A stretch of 64,000 bases of DNA from JACKAQ01 sp020634975 [NCBI: Calditrichia bacterium] (GTDB lineage: Bacteria; Calditrichota; Calditrichia; RBG-13-44-9), in the NCBI GenBank assembly GCA_020634975.1, contig JACKAQ010000001.1, positions 1,984,001-2,048,000 on the forward strand, given 5' to 3'. Shown here piece after piece: positions 18,506-27,499 of the stretch. The notes under the pieces were generated by a model that saw only the letters and a program-made list of their open reading frames with translations, made no database searches and had not been told where the DNA came from. Each line of letters begins with the position of its first letter. Position 1 is the stretch's first letter. The translations under genes were made by a program, and so were the position numbers.

Positions 18506-19039
18506 ATGGACAGAAAATCGTTAATTACCGGAATACTGTTTATCGGAATAGGCGCGTTACTTTTGGCGGATAACCTGGATTTTATCCGTGTCGATTGGGA
18601 AGATTTTTTCGAAGATTTCTTCCAGCTATGGCCAGTGCTGATGATGGCCGGCGGTGCGGGATTTTGGCTAAACTGGCTCCGCGACCGCGACAACGTGGGT
18701 CAGTTGCTGCCCGGCACAATCTTGCTCACTTACGGCAGCCTGTTTTTATATTTATCGCTGACCGGCGAATGGTGGCAAATGGGTGATTATAATTTGTGGG
18801 CGCTGTTTATCGCCGGACCGGGACTGGGATTTTTGGCGATGTATTTGTTCGGCAAACAAGATCGCGGACAGTTGGTAACCGCTGGCATTTTGTTGGCCAT
18901 CAGTGCATTGTTTTTCGCAGGCGTGAGCAACTTCCGGTTGCTGTGGCCGGTAATTTTGATAATCATCGGCATTCGATTGATTTTTAAAAACCGACGCGAT
19001 AACAACAAAATGCCCACGGCACACGAACAAAATCTATGA
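18506..19039 (+). CDS. LiaF/DUF5668-like integral membrane protein
   Basis: A 177-residue membrane protein with about six hydrophobic segments (first SLITGILFIGIGALLLADNL, last LLWPVILIIIGIRLIF), ending in a basic-polar tail. The paired pattern of G-[IL]-x-[FL]-[IL]-G-[IL]-G-x-L-L-L-x-N-L and LWPV-[IL]-[LM]-[IL]-x-G is characteristic of DUF5668/LiaF-like N-terminal membrane domains. The LiaF C-terminal domain is absent. GGAG lies before the ATG at 18506. The stop overlaps the start of the next gene (ATGA-type overlap of 4 bases), so the two are translated together. The family's role (envelope stress sensing in LiaF) may not carry over. Confidence 0.75.
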   Translation: MDRKSLITGILFIGIGALLLADNLDFIRVDWEDFFEDFFQLWPVLMMAGGAGFWLNWLRDRDNVGQLLPGTILLTYGSLFLYLSLTGEWWQMGDYNLWALFIAGPGLGFLAMYLFGKQDRGQLVTAGILLAISALFFAGVSNFRLLWPVILIIIGIRLIFKNRRDNNKMPTAHEQNL

Positions 19040-19668
19040 ATTACATATACTTACACGGTTTTGCATCCAGCCCAAAATCTTACAAAGGATCATACATTCA
19101 GCAGCGTTTTGCGGAAATCGGCAAAACGCTGCATTGCCCGGACTTGAACGGTGCAGATTTTGAACACCTGACCATTTCCAGCCAATTGAGCATCATTCGC
19201 GAACTGGCGGATTCGCTGTCCGGTGAGATTACGCTCATCGGCTCCAGTTTGGGCGGGTATTTGGCGGCACTGTTTGCAGAGGACGAGCAGCGCGTTTCGC
19301 GATTGGTGATGATGTGTCCGGCGTTTCAATTTGCCAGCAGATACGCCAAACGCATGCCGCCGGAAACGCTGGAAAAATGGCGAAACGATGGCTTTATCGA
19401 ACTGTATCATTTTGGATACAAAACCAGCAAGCGGTTGCATTTTGGGGTGATCGAAGATGCGGCTCCGCACGATAACCGGGAGTTGCAACGCCGTTTGCCG
19501 GCGCTGATCATCCACGGATTGCGCGATGAAGTGGTGCCGTATTCGTTAAGTGTGGATTATCTGGAAGGTCAGCCGCAGGCGCAATTGCTGCTGCTCAATG
19601 CGGATCACGGCATGGCGGATGCGGTAGATTTAATCTGGCAACAAATCAAATTATTTCTGGATATTTGA
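19036..19668 (+). CDS. YqiA/YcfP-type alpha/beta hydrolase
   Basis: A 210-residue compact hydrolase. YIYLHGFASSPKSYKG at the N terminus is typical of the YqiA/YcfP esterase family, the nucleophile is Ser71 in IGSSLGGYLA, the acid lies in LIIHGLRDEVVPY and the catalytic His in LNADHGMAD. It has no signal peptide and is cytoplasmic. The start codon overlaps the stop of the LiaF-like gene. YqiA-type proteins cleave short-chain acyl or thioester substrates, but no physiological substrate can be read from the sequence. It converges with the AI-2E-family gene, with only six bases between the two stops. Confidence 0.85.
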   Translation: MNYIYLHGFASSPKSYKGSYIQQRFAEIGKTLHCPDLNGADFEHLTISSQLSIIRELADSLSGEITLIGSSLGGYLAALFAEDEQRVSRLVMMCPAFQFASRYAKRMPPETLEKWRNDGFIELYHFGYKTSKRLHFGVIEDAAPHDNRELQRRLPALIIHGLRDEVVPYSLSVDYLEGQPQAQLLLLNADHGMADAVDLIWQQIKLFLDI

Positions 19669-19674
19669 TGCTAT

Positions 19675-20712
19675 TTACGAAAAACGATACGTGCGGTAAA
19701 CTTTTAACCCTTCCTCGAATGTAACTTTGGCAATTGCCGTAAACGGCACCGAAAGCAACATTCCCAAAATCCCGAAAAACTTTCCCCCGATAATTACAGC
19801 AAACAGCAACACCAGCGGCGGTAGTGATATATTCCGGGCCATCACGTTTGGTTGCACAAACACGTTATCAAACAACTGAACCAACCCAAATACAACAAAA
19901 ACATACATTAGCTGATCGGAACCGCCCCCTTCAATAAGGGAAATGATGACTGCTGCCAACGCACCGCAAATAGGACCGATATACGGAATCACATTCGCAA
20001 CGCCGGCAAAAACACCAACAAATAGCGAATACGGCACACCAATCACCCACAACCCGAACGCAGCCAGCGAACTGATGATCACAACGCTGAACATCTGTCC
20101 GCGGAAGTAGTTTCCGAGCTGTAAATCCATTTTATACAGCAAGTTACAAGTTGGCTCAAAATAGCGGTTGGGCACCAGACTGATCAGATGTTTTTTGATA
20201 CTGCGACCGTCTTTCACCAAAAAAAATGTCATAAACGGAATAAGCAGCAAATTGGTGAACACGGAAAGCACGCCAAACAAATCAACAAACAGCGAACTGC
20301 CAAACTGTACCAGATAGTTCGCAATCCGGTTGGTAACGCTCACATCCTGAACACCGAACATGTTCAATACATCGTTGATGGCTGTTTGCAATTGGGCAAT
20401 AAGCAACTGCGCCTTCTCCGGCTGAATGCCTTCGCTGAGATTGCTGATCTCTCGCGTTATGAGGGGGATGATCGTTACAAAAACAGCACCGATTATCACC
20501 AAAAATATCACGGCAAAAATGACCGTTGCAACCGTTCGGCTGGTGCCGTACGATTCAATTTTAGTGACAACCGGATCAAAAATATAGGCAAGCAGCCCGG
20601 AAATAACAATCAACCGAACGAGATCGCCAATTTCAAAAAGAAAATATAAAATGGTGAGCAAAACAGCGACAAACACCACCATTTTCAACCAACGTCCCAG
20701 TTGTTCTTCCAT
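19675..20712 (-). CDS. AI-2E family transporter (UPF0118) permease
   Basis: A 345-residue membrane protein with the usual layout of the family: two N-terminal helices (MVVFVAVLLTILYFLFEIG, LIVISGLLAYIFDPVV), a third helix (VIFAVIFLVIIGAVFVTII), a long amphipathic stretch at about 85-200, and C-terminal helices including the conserved GVPYSLFVGVFAGVANVIPYIGP and PPLVLLFAVIIGGKFFGILG motifs. Members export autoinducer-2 or, in other cases, act as Na+/H+ antiporters, so the substrate is open. It starts two bases after the stop of the cNMP-binding gene, so the two form an operon. Confidence 0.9.
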   Translation of the reverse strand: MEEQLGRWLKMVVFVAVLLTILYFLFEIGDLVRLIVISGLLAYIFDPVVTKIESYGTSRTVATVIFAVIFLVIIGAVFVTIIPLITREISNLSEGIQPEKAQLLIAQLQTAINDVLNMFGVQDVSVTNRIANYLVQFGSSLFVDLFGVLSVFTNLLLIPFMTFFLVKDGRSIKKHLISLVPNRYFEPTCNLLYKMDLQLGNYFRGQMFSVVIISSLAAFGLWVIGVPYSLFVGVFAGVANVIPYIGPICGALAAVIISLIEGGGSDQLMYVFVVFGLVQLFDNVFVQPNVMARNISLPPLVLLFAVIIGGKFFGILGMLLSVPFTAIAKVTFEEGLKVYRTYRFS

Positions 20713-20714
20713 GT

Positions 20715-21251
20715 TTACGTTCCTGTCGCTTCGCGGCGTTTTTCCTGTCGAAGTTCATACAATTTCTTTTGCAACGCCTGCACCTGGTCGTTGGATTTTC
20801 GCAAACGTTCGCTGATAACGGACATCAGCTGCAACGAAATGGCCAGCCCGAGCTTGGGTTTTCGCTCAATCAAATCCAGCAAATCCGAGCGGAAAAAGCC
20901 AAGCATTTCGCAATCCATCCGGGCAATCACCGTTGCCGATCGCGGGGAATCATCCACTAACGCAAGCTCCCCGAAAAAATCGCCGTCAAATAATTCGGCT
21001 ATTACCTGTTGGGTCGGTTCGTAAATCACCTGCACTTTGCCCTTCAGAATAATATACATTCCTGCCGAGGGATCGTTTTGGAAAAAAACAGATTCCCCGG
21101 ATTTGTAGGCCCGGTGATGCAGGATTCGCTCTACCGCCGCTAAATCCCGTCGGCTCAACTCCTGAAAAATGGGGATTCGGGAAAGAATGGTGCTGATTTT
21201 TTCGGATTCTTCATTGCGGTTGCGGAAAATGTTACTCCAGAAACTATCCAT
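20715..21251 (-). CDS. Cyclic-nucleotide-binding (Crp-type) domain protein
   Basis: A 178-residue protein with one cNMP-binding beta-roll at about residues 25-140: IPIFQELSRRDLAAVERILH, YKSGESVFFQNDPSAGMYII, then the phosphate-binding cassette DGDFFGELALVDDSPRSATV. The C terminus (about 150-178) is a charged helix, probably a coiled coil, and there is no helix-turn-helix, so it is not a DNA-binding Crp regulator. It may sense cAMP or another ligand and act on a partner protein. The next gene in the operon is the membrane permease two bases downstream, an obvious candidate partner by context only. The ATG at 21251 has GGAAGA upstream; a longer frame upstream lacks a ribosome site. Confidence 0.85.
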   Translation of the reverse strand: MDSFWSNIFRNRNEESEKISTILSRIPIFQELSRRDLAAVERILHHRAYKSGESVFFQNDPSAGMYIILKGKVQVIYEPTQQVIAELFDGDFFGELALVDDSPRSATVIARMDCEMLGFFRSDLLDLIERKPKLGLAISLQLMSVISERLRKSNDQVQALQKKLYELRQEKRREATGT

Positions 21252-21564
21252 AGTCTTCCGATGTGTAAGTAAAAATTTCCTGTAAACTACATAAATTTCA
21301 GATGAATTATGCCGCAGTTGCAATAGCCGGAAAACTCACATCGGCTATTCTATGATTTTTGGCACATGATAATTTAAGCAATCACATATATTAAAGTTAG
21401 TTGTTTTTTGAATTTGATAAAGTTTGGATTGCAAGTGGCGATGATTGTTTTTAATTCCTGATCTTTTTTGCAAATTGAGCCTATTTGAAATTGCAACTTA
21501 TTTTCGTAAACTTAAATTGTATTGCAGCGTTTTATAGAAGTGTATTTTACAATAGGAACTGTAG
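21252..21564. other. 313-bp AT-rich gap with one inverted repeat
   Basis: The gap lies between the divergent cNMP-binding gene and the small Cys-rich gene. One inverted repeat is visible, AATAGCCG (21322-21329) with CGGCTATT (21342-21349), followed by an AT-rich stretch. It holds no convincing reading frame or RNA gene. Confidence 0.4.
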
Positions 21565-21777
21565 ATGAAAATGATTCGAATATGTGCATGGTGCAAACGT
21601 CCGATCGGTTTACGTTCGCGGATTTTAAAATGGTTTGGCGGCGAAGCAGAGCACCAGGTTTCTCACGGCATTTGCTGGCGGTGCAAAAAAGATCAGCTGG
21701 ATCGTTTGCAAACGCTGCCCAAAGATGGCGAAGATCAACCCGACATGAAAGAACCGCTTCAGCAAGAAGTAACCTGA
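21565..21777 (+). CDS. Small Cys-rich protein with a SHGIC-type zinc motif
   Basis: A 70-residue protein with ICAWCKRPIG near the N terminus and QVSHGICWRCKKDQ in the middle, giving two CxxC pairs and a His. The same spacing of ICxxCK...SHGICxxC occurs as a short module inside or at the end of many sensor kinase and response-regulator proteins; here it stands alone. A zinc ribbon is the likely structure. The ATG has GGA about nine bases upstream, and a strong terminator starts 12 bases after the stop, which supports a real single-gene transcript. Function unknown. Confidence 0.7.
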   Translation: MKMIRICAWCKRPIGLRSRILKWFGGEAEHQVSHGICWRCKKDQLDRLQTLPKDGEDQPDMKEPLQQEVT

Positions 21778-21788
21778 TAACAAATCCA

Positions 21789-21815
21789 AAAACCCGCTCC
21801 ACCCGAGCGGGTTTT
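21789..21815 (+). terminator. Rho-independent terminator after the small Cys-rich gene
   Basis: An 11-bp perfect stem AAAACCCGCTC (21789-21799) with GAGCGGGTTTT (21805-21815) and a 5-base loop. It lies 12 bases after the stop codon. Confidence 0.85.
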
Positions 21816-22014
21816 CCATTTAACCCTTCCGCTTTATTTATCACCCGTAAATTCTGTAATTCATGCCAATATCATCAATAGCGATTCCCCAAATCGCTCA
21901 CAGCAAACAGCATTATTGTCCATTATTTAATCCATCTTGTTTACATTCCTTGTTTCTTTTAGATTTAATTATTCTATCAACAATACGCACATCGTTACCA
22001 AAGGAGGTAATTTT

Positions 22015-23010
22015 ATGGAATATCGTTTTTTGGGAAAATCCGGATTGAAAGTATCGGCGCTCTCTTTTGGCGCATGGGTAACATTTGGCGATCAGATCGG
22101 CGAGGACGTCGCATATGCCGCAATGAAAGCCGCATACGATGCCGGCGTCAATTTTTTTGATAATGCGGAAGTCTATTCGCAAGGCAAAGCCGAAACGATG
22201 ATGGGCAACGTCATCAAAAAAGCTGGCTGGAAGCGTTCGGATCTGGTGGTTTCCACCAAAATATTTTGGGGCGGAAACGGCCCGAACGACAAAGGCTTAT
22301 CGCGGAAACACATCGTCGAAGGCACGGACGCCGCGCTGAAACGCCTGCAAATGGAATATGTCGATCTCATTTTCTGCCACCGCCCGGATTTATACACGCC
22401 CATCGAAGAAACCGTGCGGGCGATGAACCACGTCATCCATCAGGGCAAAGCATTTTATTGGGGAACCAGCGAGTGGAGTGCCGAGCAAATTCGCGAAGCC
22501 TACCGCATCGCGCGGCAGGAGCACCTCATTCCGCCACTGATGGAACAGCCGCAATACAACATGCTGCATCGCGATCGCGTGGAAAAAGAATACGCTTTGC
22601 TGTATGACGAAATCGGTTTGGGCACCACCATCTGGAGCCCGCTGGCCAGCGGATTGCTCACCGGAAAATATAACAAAGGCATTCCCGATGGCACCCGTCT
22701 TTCGCTGCCGGATTACGAGTGGCTGAAAAAACGGATTTTGAGCGAGGAAGGGCAAAAAAACATCGACAAAGTGCGGAAGCTGGAACCGATCGCCAACGAT
22801 TTGGGAATATCGCTGCCGCAACTGGCGCTGGCCTGGTGCCTCAAAAATCCCAATGTGAGCACGGTTATCACCGGCGCATCCAAACCGGAGCAGGTGACGG
22901 AAAACATGAAAACGCTCGATGTCGTCAGCAAACTCACTGACGATGTGATGGAAAAAATTGAAACAGTGCTGGACAATCGCCCCAAAACCGATCCGGATTG
23001 GCGCGGGTAA
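22015..23010 (+). CDS. Aldo/keto reductase, KCNAB (potassium channel beta)-like clade
   Basis: A 331-residue NADPH-dependent oxidoreductase. The N terminus [19 protein letters not shown] and the catalytic Asp/Tyr in [14 protein letters not shown] are clear, with the catalytic Lys in [10 protein letters not shown] and the His in IFCHRPD. The cofactor-binding C terminus has [16 protein letters not shown]. The EVYSQGKAE and GLSRKHI blocks are those of the KCNAB/YghZ-like clade. It reduces aldehydes or ketones, with the substrate unknown. A textbook AAAGGAGGT stands seven bases before the ATG at 22015. It is monocistronic, with a terminator about 75 bases downstream. Confidence 0.93.
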   Translation: MEYRFLGKSGLKVSALSFGAWVTFGDQIGEDVAYAAMKAAYDAGVNFFDNAEVYSQGKAETMMGNVIKKAGWKRSDLVVSTKIFWGGNGPNDKGLSRKHIVEGTDAALKRLQMEYVDLIFCHRPDLYTPIEETVRAMNHVIHQGKAFYWGTSEWSAEQIREAYRIARQEHLIPPLMEQPQYNMLHRDRVEKEYALLYDEIGLGTTIWSPLASGLLTGKYNKGIPDGTRLSLPDYEWLKKRILSEEGQKNIDKVRKLEPIANDLGISLPQLALAWCLKNPNVSTVITGASKPEQVTENMKTLDVVSKLTDDVMEKIETVLDNRPKTDPDWRG

Positions 23011-23083
23011 TTTTCACAAATAACACCGCTAATTATCGCGGATCATTACAAATATTGAACATCTTATATTTTACAACCCATTG

Positions 23084-23111
23084 CCCCGGAACACACTTCC
23101 GGGGTAATTTT
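23084..23111 (+). terminator. Rho-independent terminator after the aldo/keto reductase gene
   Basis: Stem CCCCGGAA (23084-23091) with TTCCGGGG (23097-23104), loop CACAC, then TAATTTTT. It lies 74 bases downstream of the stop and before the yihY operon. Confidence 0.8.
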
Positions 23112-23219
23112 TGTGCTGAAGTGATCCGGAATATCGCAATCGCAGCCGGAATGCCACATCTTCTCGAACCTTTCATTTTGATGCGAAACTGACTATATTA
23201 CTACGGTTTGGGAGAATTT

Positions 23220-24152
23220 ATGAAAATTATACGCGCACTGTGGAAGCTTCTCAAATTAACCGCGCTAAAATGGGAAGATGATAACATCGCATGGATGTCT
23301 GCGGCACTGGCGTATTACACCTTGTTTTCGCTGGCGCCAACATTCATTATTCTGGTTGTTATCGGTGGAAAATTTTTTGGCGAAGAAGCCGTAAAAGGGC
23401 AAATTGTTTACTATCTGGAAGACCTGATCGGACATAATTCCGCGTTGGTCATCCAAAACATGATTGAAGCAGGCGAAAGCCTGGCAACGCTGTCTTTCGG
23501 GAATATCATCGGTGTGTTGCTGGTGCTGTATGCGGCAACCAACGTATTTTTTCAGCTCAAAAATACGCTCAACGAAATTTGGGAAATTCCCAACGGGCAA
23601 CGGCATTGGGTTGTCAGCATGTTGCTCAACCGCATTTTATCGGTGGTGATGGTTTTGTCCATCGGAATTTTGCTGCTCGGCAGCGTGCTGATCGACATTA
23701 CACTGGCGGTTTTTGACGAAATTTTGACGGAATTTATGCCGATGTTCGATCACGTTTCCATTTGGAAAGCGGCAAATTTGGGCATTTCGTTTGTGCTCAA
23801 CGGCATCCTTTTTTCGGTAATTTACAAATATCTGCCGGACGCAAAAGTGAAATGGCAGGATGTGTGGCTGGGTGCGGCTATTGCCTCGTTTCTGTTCACC
23901 GCCAGCAAATTTTTGATCGCGCTGTATTTGGGCAACAGCCAAATTATATCGTTGTTTGGCGCGGCCAGCTCATTTGTCGCGATTTTGGTGTGGGTGTATT
24001 TTTCCGCACAGCTATTGCTGTTGGGCGCATCATTCACCCATTTTTACGCGTATGAATACGGATCACACGTTGGCGAACCCTACACCGGAAAATTGGCGAT
24101 GAACGGCACCAACCGGGAAATCGGGCAATCATCAACCAAAGAACAGGATTAA
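23220..24152 (+). CDS. yihY: YihY/BrkB family inner-membrane protein
   Basis: A 310-residue membrane protein of the YihY family (formerly thought to be RNase BN). It has about six transmembrane segments and the family signature around residues 15-40 (DDNIAWMSAALAYYTLFSLA, PTFIILVVIGG), TNVFFQLKNTLNEIWEI in the middle and ILVWVYFSAQLLLLGASFTH near the end. The molecular role is not settled. The ATG at 23220 sits nine bases after GGGAGA; a TTG upstream would start at that Shine-Dalgarno. It heads an operon yihY-sppA-pgsA-punA with gaps of 13, -4 and -4 bases. Confidence 0.9.
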   Translation: MKIIRALWKLLKLTALKWEDDNIAWMSAALAYYTLFSLAPTFIILVVIGGKFFGEEAVKGQIVYYLEDLIGHNSALVIQNMIEAGESLATLSFGNIIGVLLVLYAATNVFFQLKNTLNEIWEIPNGQRHWVVSMLLNRILSVVMVLSIGILLLGSVLIDITLAVFDEILTEFMPMFDHVSIWKAANLGISFVLNGILFSVIYKYLPDAKVKWQDVWLGAAIASFLFTASKFLIALYLGNSQIISLFGAASSFVAILVWVYFSAQLLLLGASFTHFYAYEYGSHVGEPYTGKLAMNGTNREIGQSSTKEQD

Positions 24153-24165
24153 AGCGGAGATGCAC

Positions 24166-25917
24166 ATGAGAGAATGGCAAAAAATTTTGCTGTTAATCGT
24201 CATTTGTTTTGTGGCGGCAGGGCTTTTTTACCGGACGATGTTCCGAGAAATCAGTTCGACGACAACCGGTATTGCATCGCCGGCGATTCTGGAATTGACA
24301 TTGTCCGGCACCATTCCCGAACGCGCCGCAGACGATCCGTTTCGCGATGCGCTGGGCGAAGGCGCATTTGTGACGATGCAGGACGCGCTCAAACTGATCC
24401 GCAACGCCAAACGCGACGATCGCATAAAAGCGCTGGTGCTGCGCCCGATGGGCATGGTTGCCGGATGGGCGAAAACAGACGAAATCCGCAACGCACTGCT
24501 TTCTTTCAAAGAATCCGGAAAACCGCTGTACGCCTATCTCGATTTTGCCGGCGAACGGGAATATTATCTGGCCACGGTGGCGGACACCATTGTTGGATTG
24601 GGCACCGGCATCTGGAACGTAAACGGCTTTGCTGCACGTCCGACATTCTTCAAACAAACCCTTGAAAAAATTGGTGTTAAAGCAGATTTTGTGGCACATA
24701 AGGAATACAAAAACGCGCCGGACGAATACACTCGCGAGAGCATGTCCGCACAGCAGCGGCAAATTCTCAACACGATTGTGGATCAATATTATGGAGCGTT
24801 TTTCGATACGCTTTCCGCAAATCTGGATATGCCGACGACGGAATTGCAGCGGCACATCGACACCGGATTGTTCAGCATCCAAAAAGCGCACGAATTCGGC
24901 TTTGTCGATACGCTGATGTATTACGAATCTTTCAAAACCCACCTCGAAAACCAGTTCGACAAAAAACCGAAATTTGTGGGCAACAGCGCCTACGGCAAAG
25001 TAAACGGCGCGGATTTGGGTATTACCGCAACGGAAACTGTCGCGGTAATTTACGGTGTCGGCAGCATCATCGGCGGCGGCGAAGGGCTGTATCGCCAGGG
25101 CGAATTTATCACATCCGGCGGCATGTCCAAAGCGGTGCGCGACGCCGCGGAAAATGACGACATCAAAGCCATCATTTTGCGGCTGGATAGTCCCGGCGGC
25201 TCCGGCACAGCATCGGACATCATCTGGCAGGAAATTATGGAAGCCCGCAAAAAGAAACCGGTGATCGCCTCGATTTCCGATATGGCGGCATCCGGCGGCT
25301 ATTATCTGGCGATGGCAGCCGATACAATTATCGCGCATCCGCACAGCTTGGTCGGCAGCATCGGGATTTATGCCGGTAAATTTTCGATGGGCGAATTGTA
25401 TGAGAAAATCGGCATCACCGGCGAAACGGTTTCGCGCGGGCGCAACGCCGCAATGTTCAGCGATGCAACGCCGTTCACGCCGGAACAGCGCCAAATTATG
25501 AGCGATTTTCTGCTGGAATTTTACAACGATTTTGTGAACAAAGTGGCCGAATCGCGCGGCATGACCCCGGAAAACGCCGAGTCGCTGGCAAAAGGTAGGG
25601 TGTGGACGGGCAGCGAAGGCAAAGCCAACGGGCTCGTCGATGAACTCGGCGATTTTAGCGACGCCATTCGCATTGCCAAAGAAATGAGCGGCATTCCGCT
25701 GGACGATTCCGTAAAACTGGCGATTTATCCGCGACTGGAATCCTATTTCGAGCGACTGTTCAGCAGCCTGCCGTTTGCGATCGATGCCAACATTGAGCTG
25801 CCGCCGTTGGTAAAACTGCCGCCGCACTTCCGGCAAATGTTGCTGGCGATGCCGCATTTTCAGCCCGGCGAGCCGCTGTTTTGGGAAATCAACACTTTCG
25901 AAACGGGGCAACAATGA
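24166..25917 (+). CDS. sppA: Signal peptide peptidase SppA, long (67K) type
   Basis: A 583-residue membrane-anchored serine protease that degrades cleaved signal peptides. It has an N-terminal anchor (ILLLIVICFVAAGLFY) and two tandem ClpP-like halves. The catalytic Lys lies in the first half (AHKEYKNAPDEYTRESMS) and the nucleophile Ser in the second (DMAASGGYYLAMAADTI). LDSPGGSGTASD and HPHSLVGSIGIYAGKF are other family blocks. The Ser in one repeat and Lys in the other match the E. coli arrangement. The ATG at 24166 is preferred over the one at 24160 because GCGGAG touches the latter. The stop overlaps the pgsA start by 4 bases. Confidence 0.94.
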   Translation: MREWQKILLLIVICFVAAGLFYRTMFREISSTTTGIASPAILELTLSGTIPERAADDPFRDALGEGAFVTMQDALKLIRNAKRDDRIKALVLRPMGMVAGWAKTDEIRNALLSFKESGKPLYAYLDFAGEREYYLATVADTIVGLGTGIWNVNGFAARPTFFKQTLEKIGVKADFVAHKEYKNAPDEYTRESMSAQQRQILNTIVDQYYGAFFDTLSANLDMPTTELQRHIDTGLFSIQKAHEFGFVDTLMYYESFKTHLENQFDKKPKFVGNSAYGKVNGADLGITATETVAVIYGVGSIIGGGEGLYRQGEFITSGGMSKAVRDAAENDDIKAIILRLDSPGGSGTASDIIWQEIMEARKKKPVIASISDMAASGGYYLAMAADTIIAHPHSLVGSIGIYAGKFSMGELYEKIGITGETVSRGRNAAMFSDATPFTPEQRQIMSDFLLEFYNDFVNKVAESRGMTPENAESLAKGRVWTGSEGKANGLVDELGDFSDAIRIAKEMSGIPLDDSVKLAIYPRLESYFERLFSSLPFAIDANIELPPLVKLPPHFRQMLLAMPHFQPGEPLFWEINTFETGQQ

Positions 25918-26495
25918 GCGATCAAATCCCGCTATCGCAAAAATTATTTGAAAAAGGCAAGGTGTTCACCCTTTCCAATTTCATGAGTTTTATCCGGTTG
26001 GTGGGTGCTTTTTATTTGTATCACGTAACCATGCAGCACCAAACCGTGCTGGCAATTGTGGTAACTTTTGTGCTGGTGTTTACCGATTTTGCCGACGGAT
26101 ATTTTGCGCGTAAACTCAATCAAATCAGCGAGTTGGGAAAAGTGCTCGATCCGCTGGCGGACAAAGTGACCGCCGGGCTGGTATTCCTCGCGCTATATCT
26201 GGAATACGGGCTGCCGTTCTGGATTGTCGCGGTGATCATCGGGCGGGACATTCTCATTTTGCTCGGCTCGGCGTTCCTCATCACCAAACTGCCGTATGTA
26301 ACGCCTTCGGCGATGCCCGGTAAAATTGCCGTTACGCTGCTCTCGCTGCTGTATCTGGTTTATCTGGTCGGATACGAACCGCTCAAACTGCCGCTGGAAT
26401 ATCTGGCAATGGCGATGATTATCATTTCGACGATTCATTACGTATTCGTATTTTTCAACAAATCCAAAGAAAACAAACAGAAAGATCCGTCATGA
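25914..26495 (+). CDS. pgsA: CDP-alcohol phosphatidyltransferase, PgsA-like
   Basis: A 193-residue membrane enzyme that transfers a phosphatidyl group from CDP-diacylglycerol to an alcohol, most likely glycerol-3-phosphate. The complete CDP-alcohol signature D-x2-D-G-x2-A-R-x8-G-x3-D-x3-D is seen at about residues 58-84 (DFADGYFARKLN, then ELGKVLDPLADK). Four to five hydrophobic segments surround it. TLSNFMSFIRLVGAFYLY at the N terminus is PgsA-like. Its start overlaps sppA (ATGA), and its stop overlaps the phosphorylase start. With PlsX, it makes two phospholipid steps in the window. The exact acceptor alcohol is inferred. Confidence 0.88.
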   Translation: MSDQIPLSQKLFEKGKVFTLSNFMSFIRLVGAFYLYHVTMQHQTVLAIVVTFVLVFTDFADGYFARKLNQISELGKVLDPLADKVTAGLVFLALYLEYGLPFWIVAVIIGRDILILLGSAFLITKLPYVTPSAMPGKIAVTLLSLLYLVYLVGYEPLKLPLEYLAMAMIIISTIHYVFVFFNKSKENKQKDPS

Positions 26496-27319
26496 GCATA
26501 GACATGCAATTGAAAGAAAGCCTGGCGTTTATCCGGCAGCACACCAAACAGCAACCGCGAATCGGATTAATTTTGGGCTCCGGTTTGGGCGATTTTGCCG
26601 ACACCCTCGATGGCGAAGATCGCATTCCCACCGCCGATATTCCCAATTACCCGCGATCCACGGTGCACGGACACAAAGGATTTTTGGTGTTCGGTAAAGT
26701 GGGCGGCGTTCCGGTGATCGCTGTTCAGGGACGAACCCATTTTTACGAAGGGCACGACATCGCCAAAGTAACATTTGTGGTGCGATTGATGGGCGAATTG
26801 GGTGTGGAAAAATTGCTGGTGACCAACGCTGCCGGCGGCGTCAATCCCCGGTTTTCTCCCGGCGATTTGATGGCGATTGACGACCAGATCAACCTGATGT
26901 TTCGCAATCCGCTGATCGGGCAGCCGGTAGGACCGGAGCCGCGATTCCCGGATATGTGCGGCAGCTATCACCCGCCATTCACAGATTTGATCGAAGATAC
27001 CGCGATTGAACTGGGCATCCGCATGAAGCGCGGCGTGCTGTTTGTTTCCACCGGACCGAATTACGAAACCGCAGCCGAAGTGCGCATGATCCAGCGGTTT
27101 GGCGGCGATGCCGCCAGCATGTCCACTGTGCCGGAGGTAATTGTGGCGCGGGCACGCGGCATCAAAGTGGCAGGCATTTCCTGCATCACCAATCACGCGA
27201 CGGGCATCAGCACAGACCAGCTTTCCCACGAGGAAGTGACGGAAATTGCCAATCGCGTAAAACCGGAATTCCAGCGGCTGCTCCGGGCGCTTATCCCAAG
27301 GATGGATGGGTTGGTTTAG
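26492..27319 (+). CDS. punA: Purine-nucleoside phosphorylase, trimeric class
   Basis: A 275-residue cytosolic enzyme that splits purine nucleosides with phosphate for salvage. The motifs of the low-molecular-weight trimeric class are present in order: LILGSGLGDFAD, RTHFYEGHD, VTNAAGGVNPRF, FVSTGPNYETAAEVRM, the SMSTVPEVIVAR substrate loop and SCITNHATGIS. Length is normal. It is translationally coupled to pgsA by an ATGA overlap, which is unusual company for a salvage enzyme and probably reflects operon convenience. A 180-bp gap follows with a short AAGGATAA repeat and no clear terminator. Confidence 0.94.
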   Translation: MSIDMQLKESLAFIRQHTKQQPRIGLILGSGLGDFADTLDGEDRIPTADIPNYPRSTVHGHKGFLVFGKVGGVPVIAVQGRTHFYEGHDIAKVTFVVRLMGELGVEKLLVTNAAGGVNPRFSPGDLMAIDDQINLMFRNPLIGQPVGPEPRFPDMCGSYHPPFTDLIEDTAIELGIRMKRGVLFVSTGPNYETAAEVRMIQRFGGDAASMSTVPEVIVARARGIKVAGISCITNHATGISTDQLSHEEVTEIANRVKPEFQRLLRALIPRMDGLV

Positions 27320-27345
27320 AAAGGATAAAGGGTGAAGGATAAAGA
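27316..27345 (+). repeat. AAGGATAAAG simple repeat
   Basis: Three imperfect units of AAGGATAAAG at the end of punA. The inverse type (TTATCCTTT units) is at 34707-34740, before another gene. Confidence 0.45.
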
Positions 27346-27499
27346 TAAAAAATCAGCGAAACGGTTTTAGCGATTCTACAAACAGTTCGCCCTTACAGGA
27401 CTAAAATCATCAAAGACAAATGTGAAAACGCCGTAGAAGTGGCCTGCCTGTAGTACTTTAACACACCAAAAAAACTAACGCCGTAGATGCGATTTGAAT

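Noticed and set aside
24193-25914. 573-codon open frame on the minus strand across sppA
   Set aside because: It is the antisense image of sppA, low in recognisable motifs, with no ribosome site. The sense gene has intact catalytic residues.
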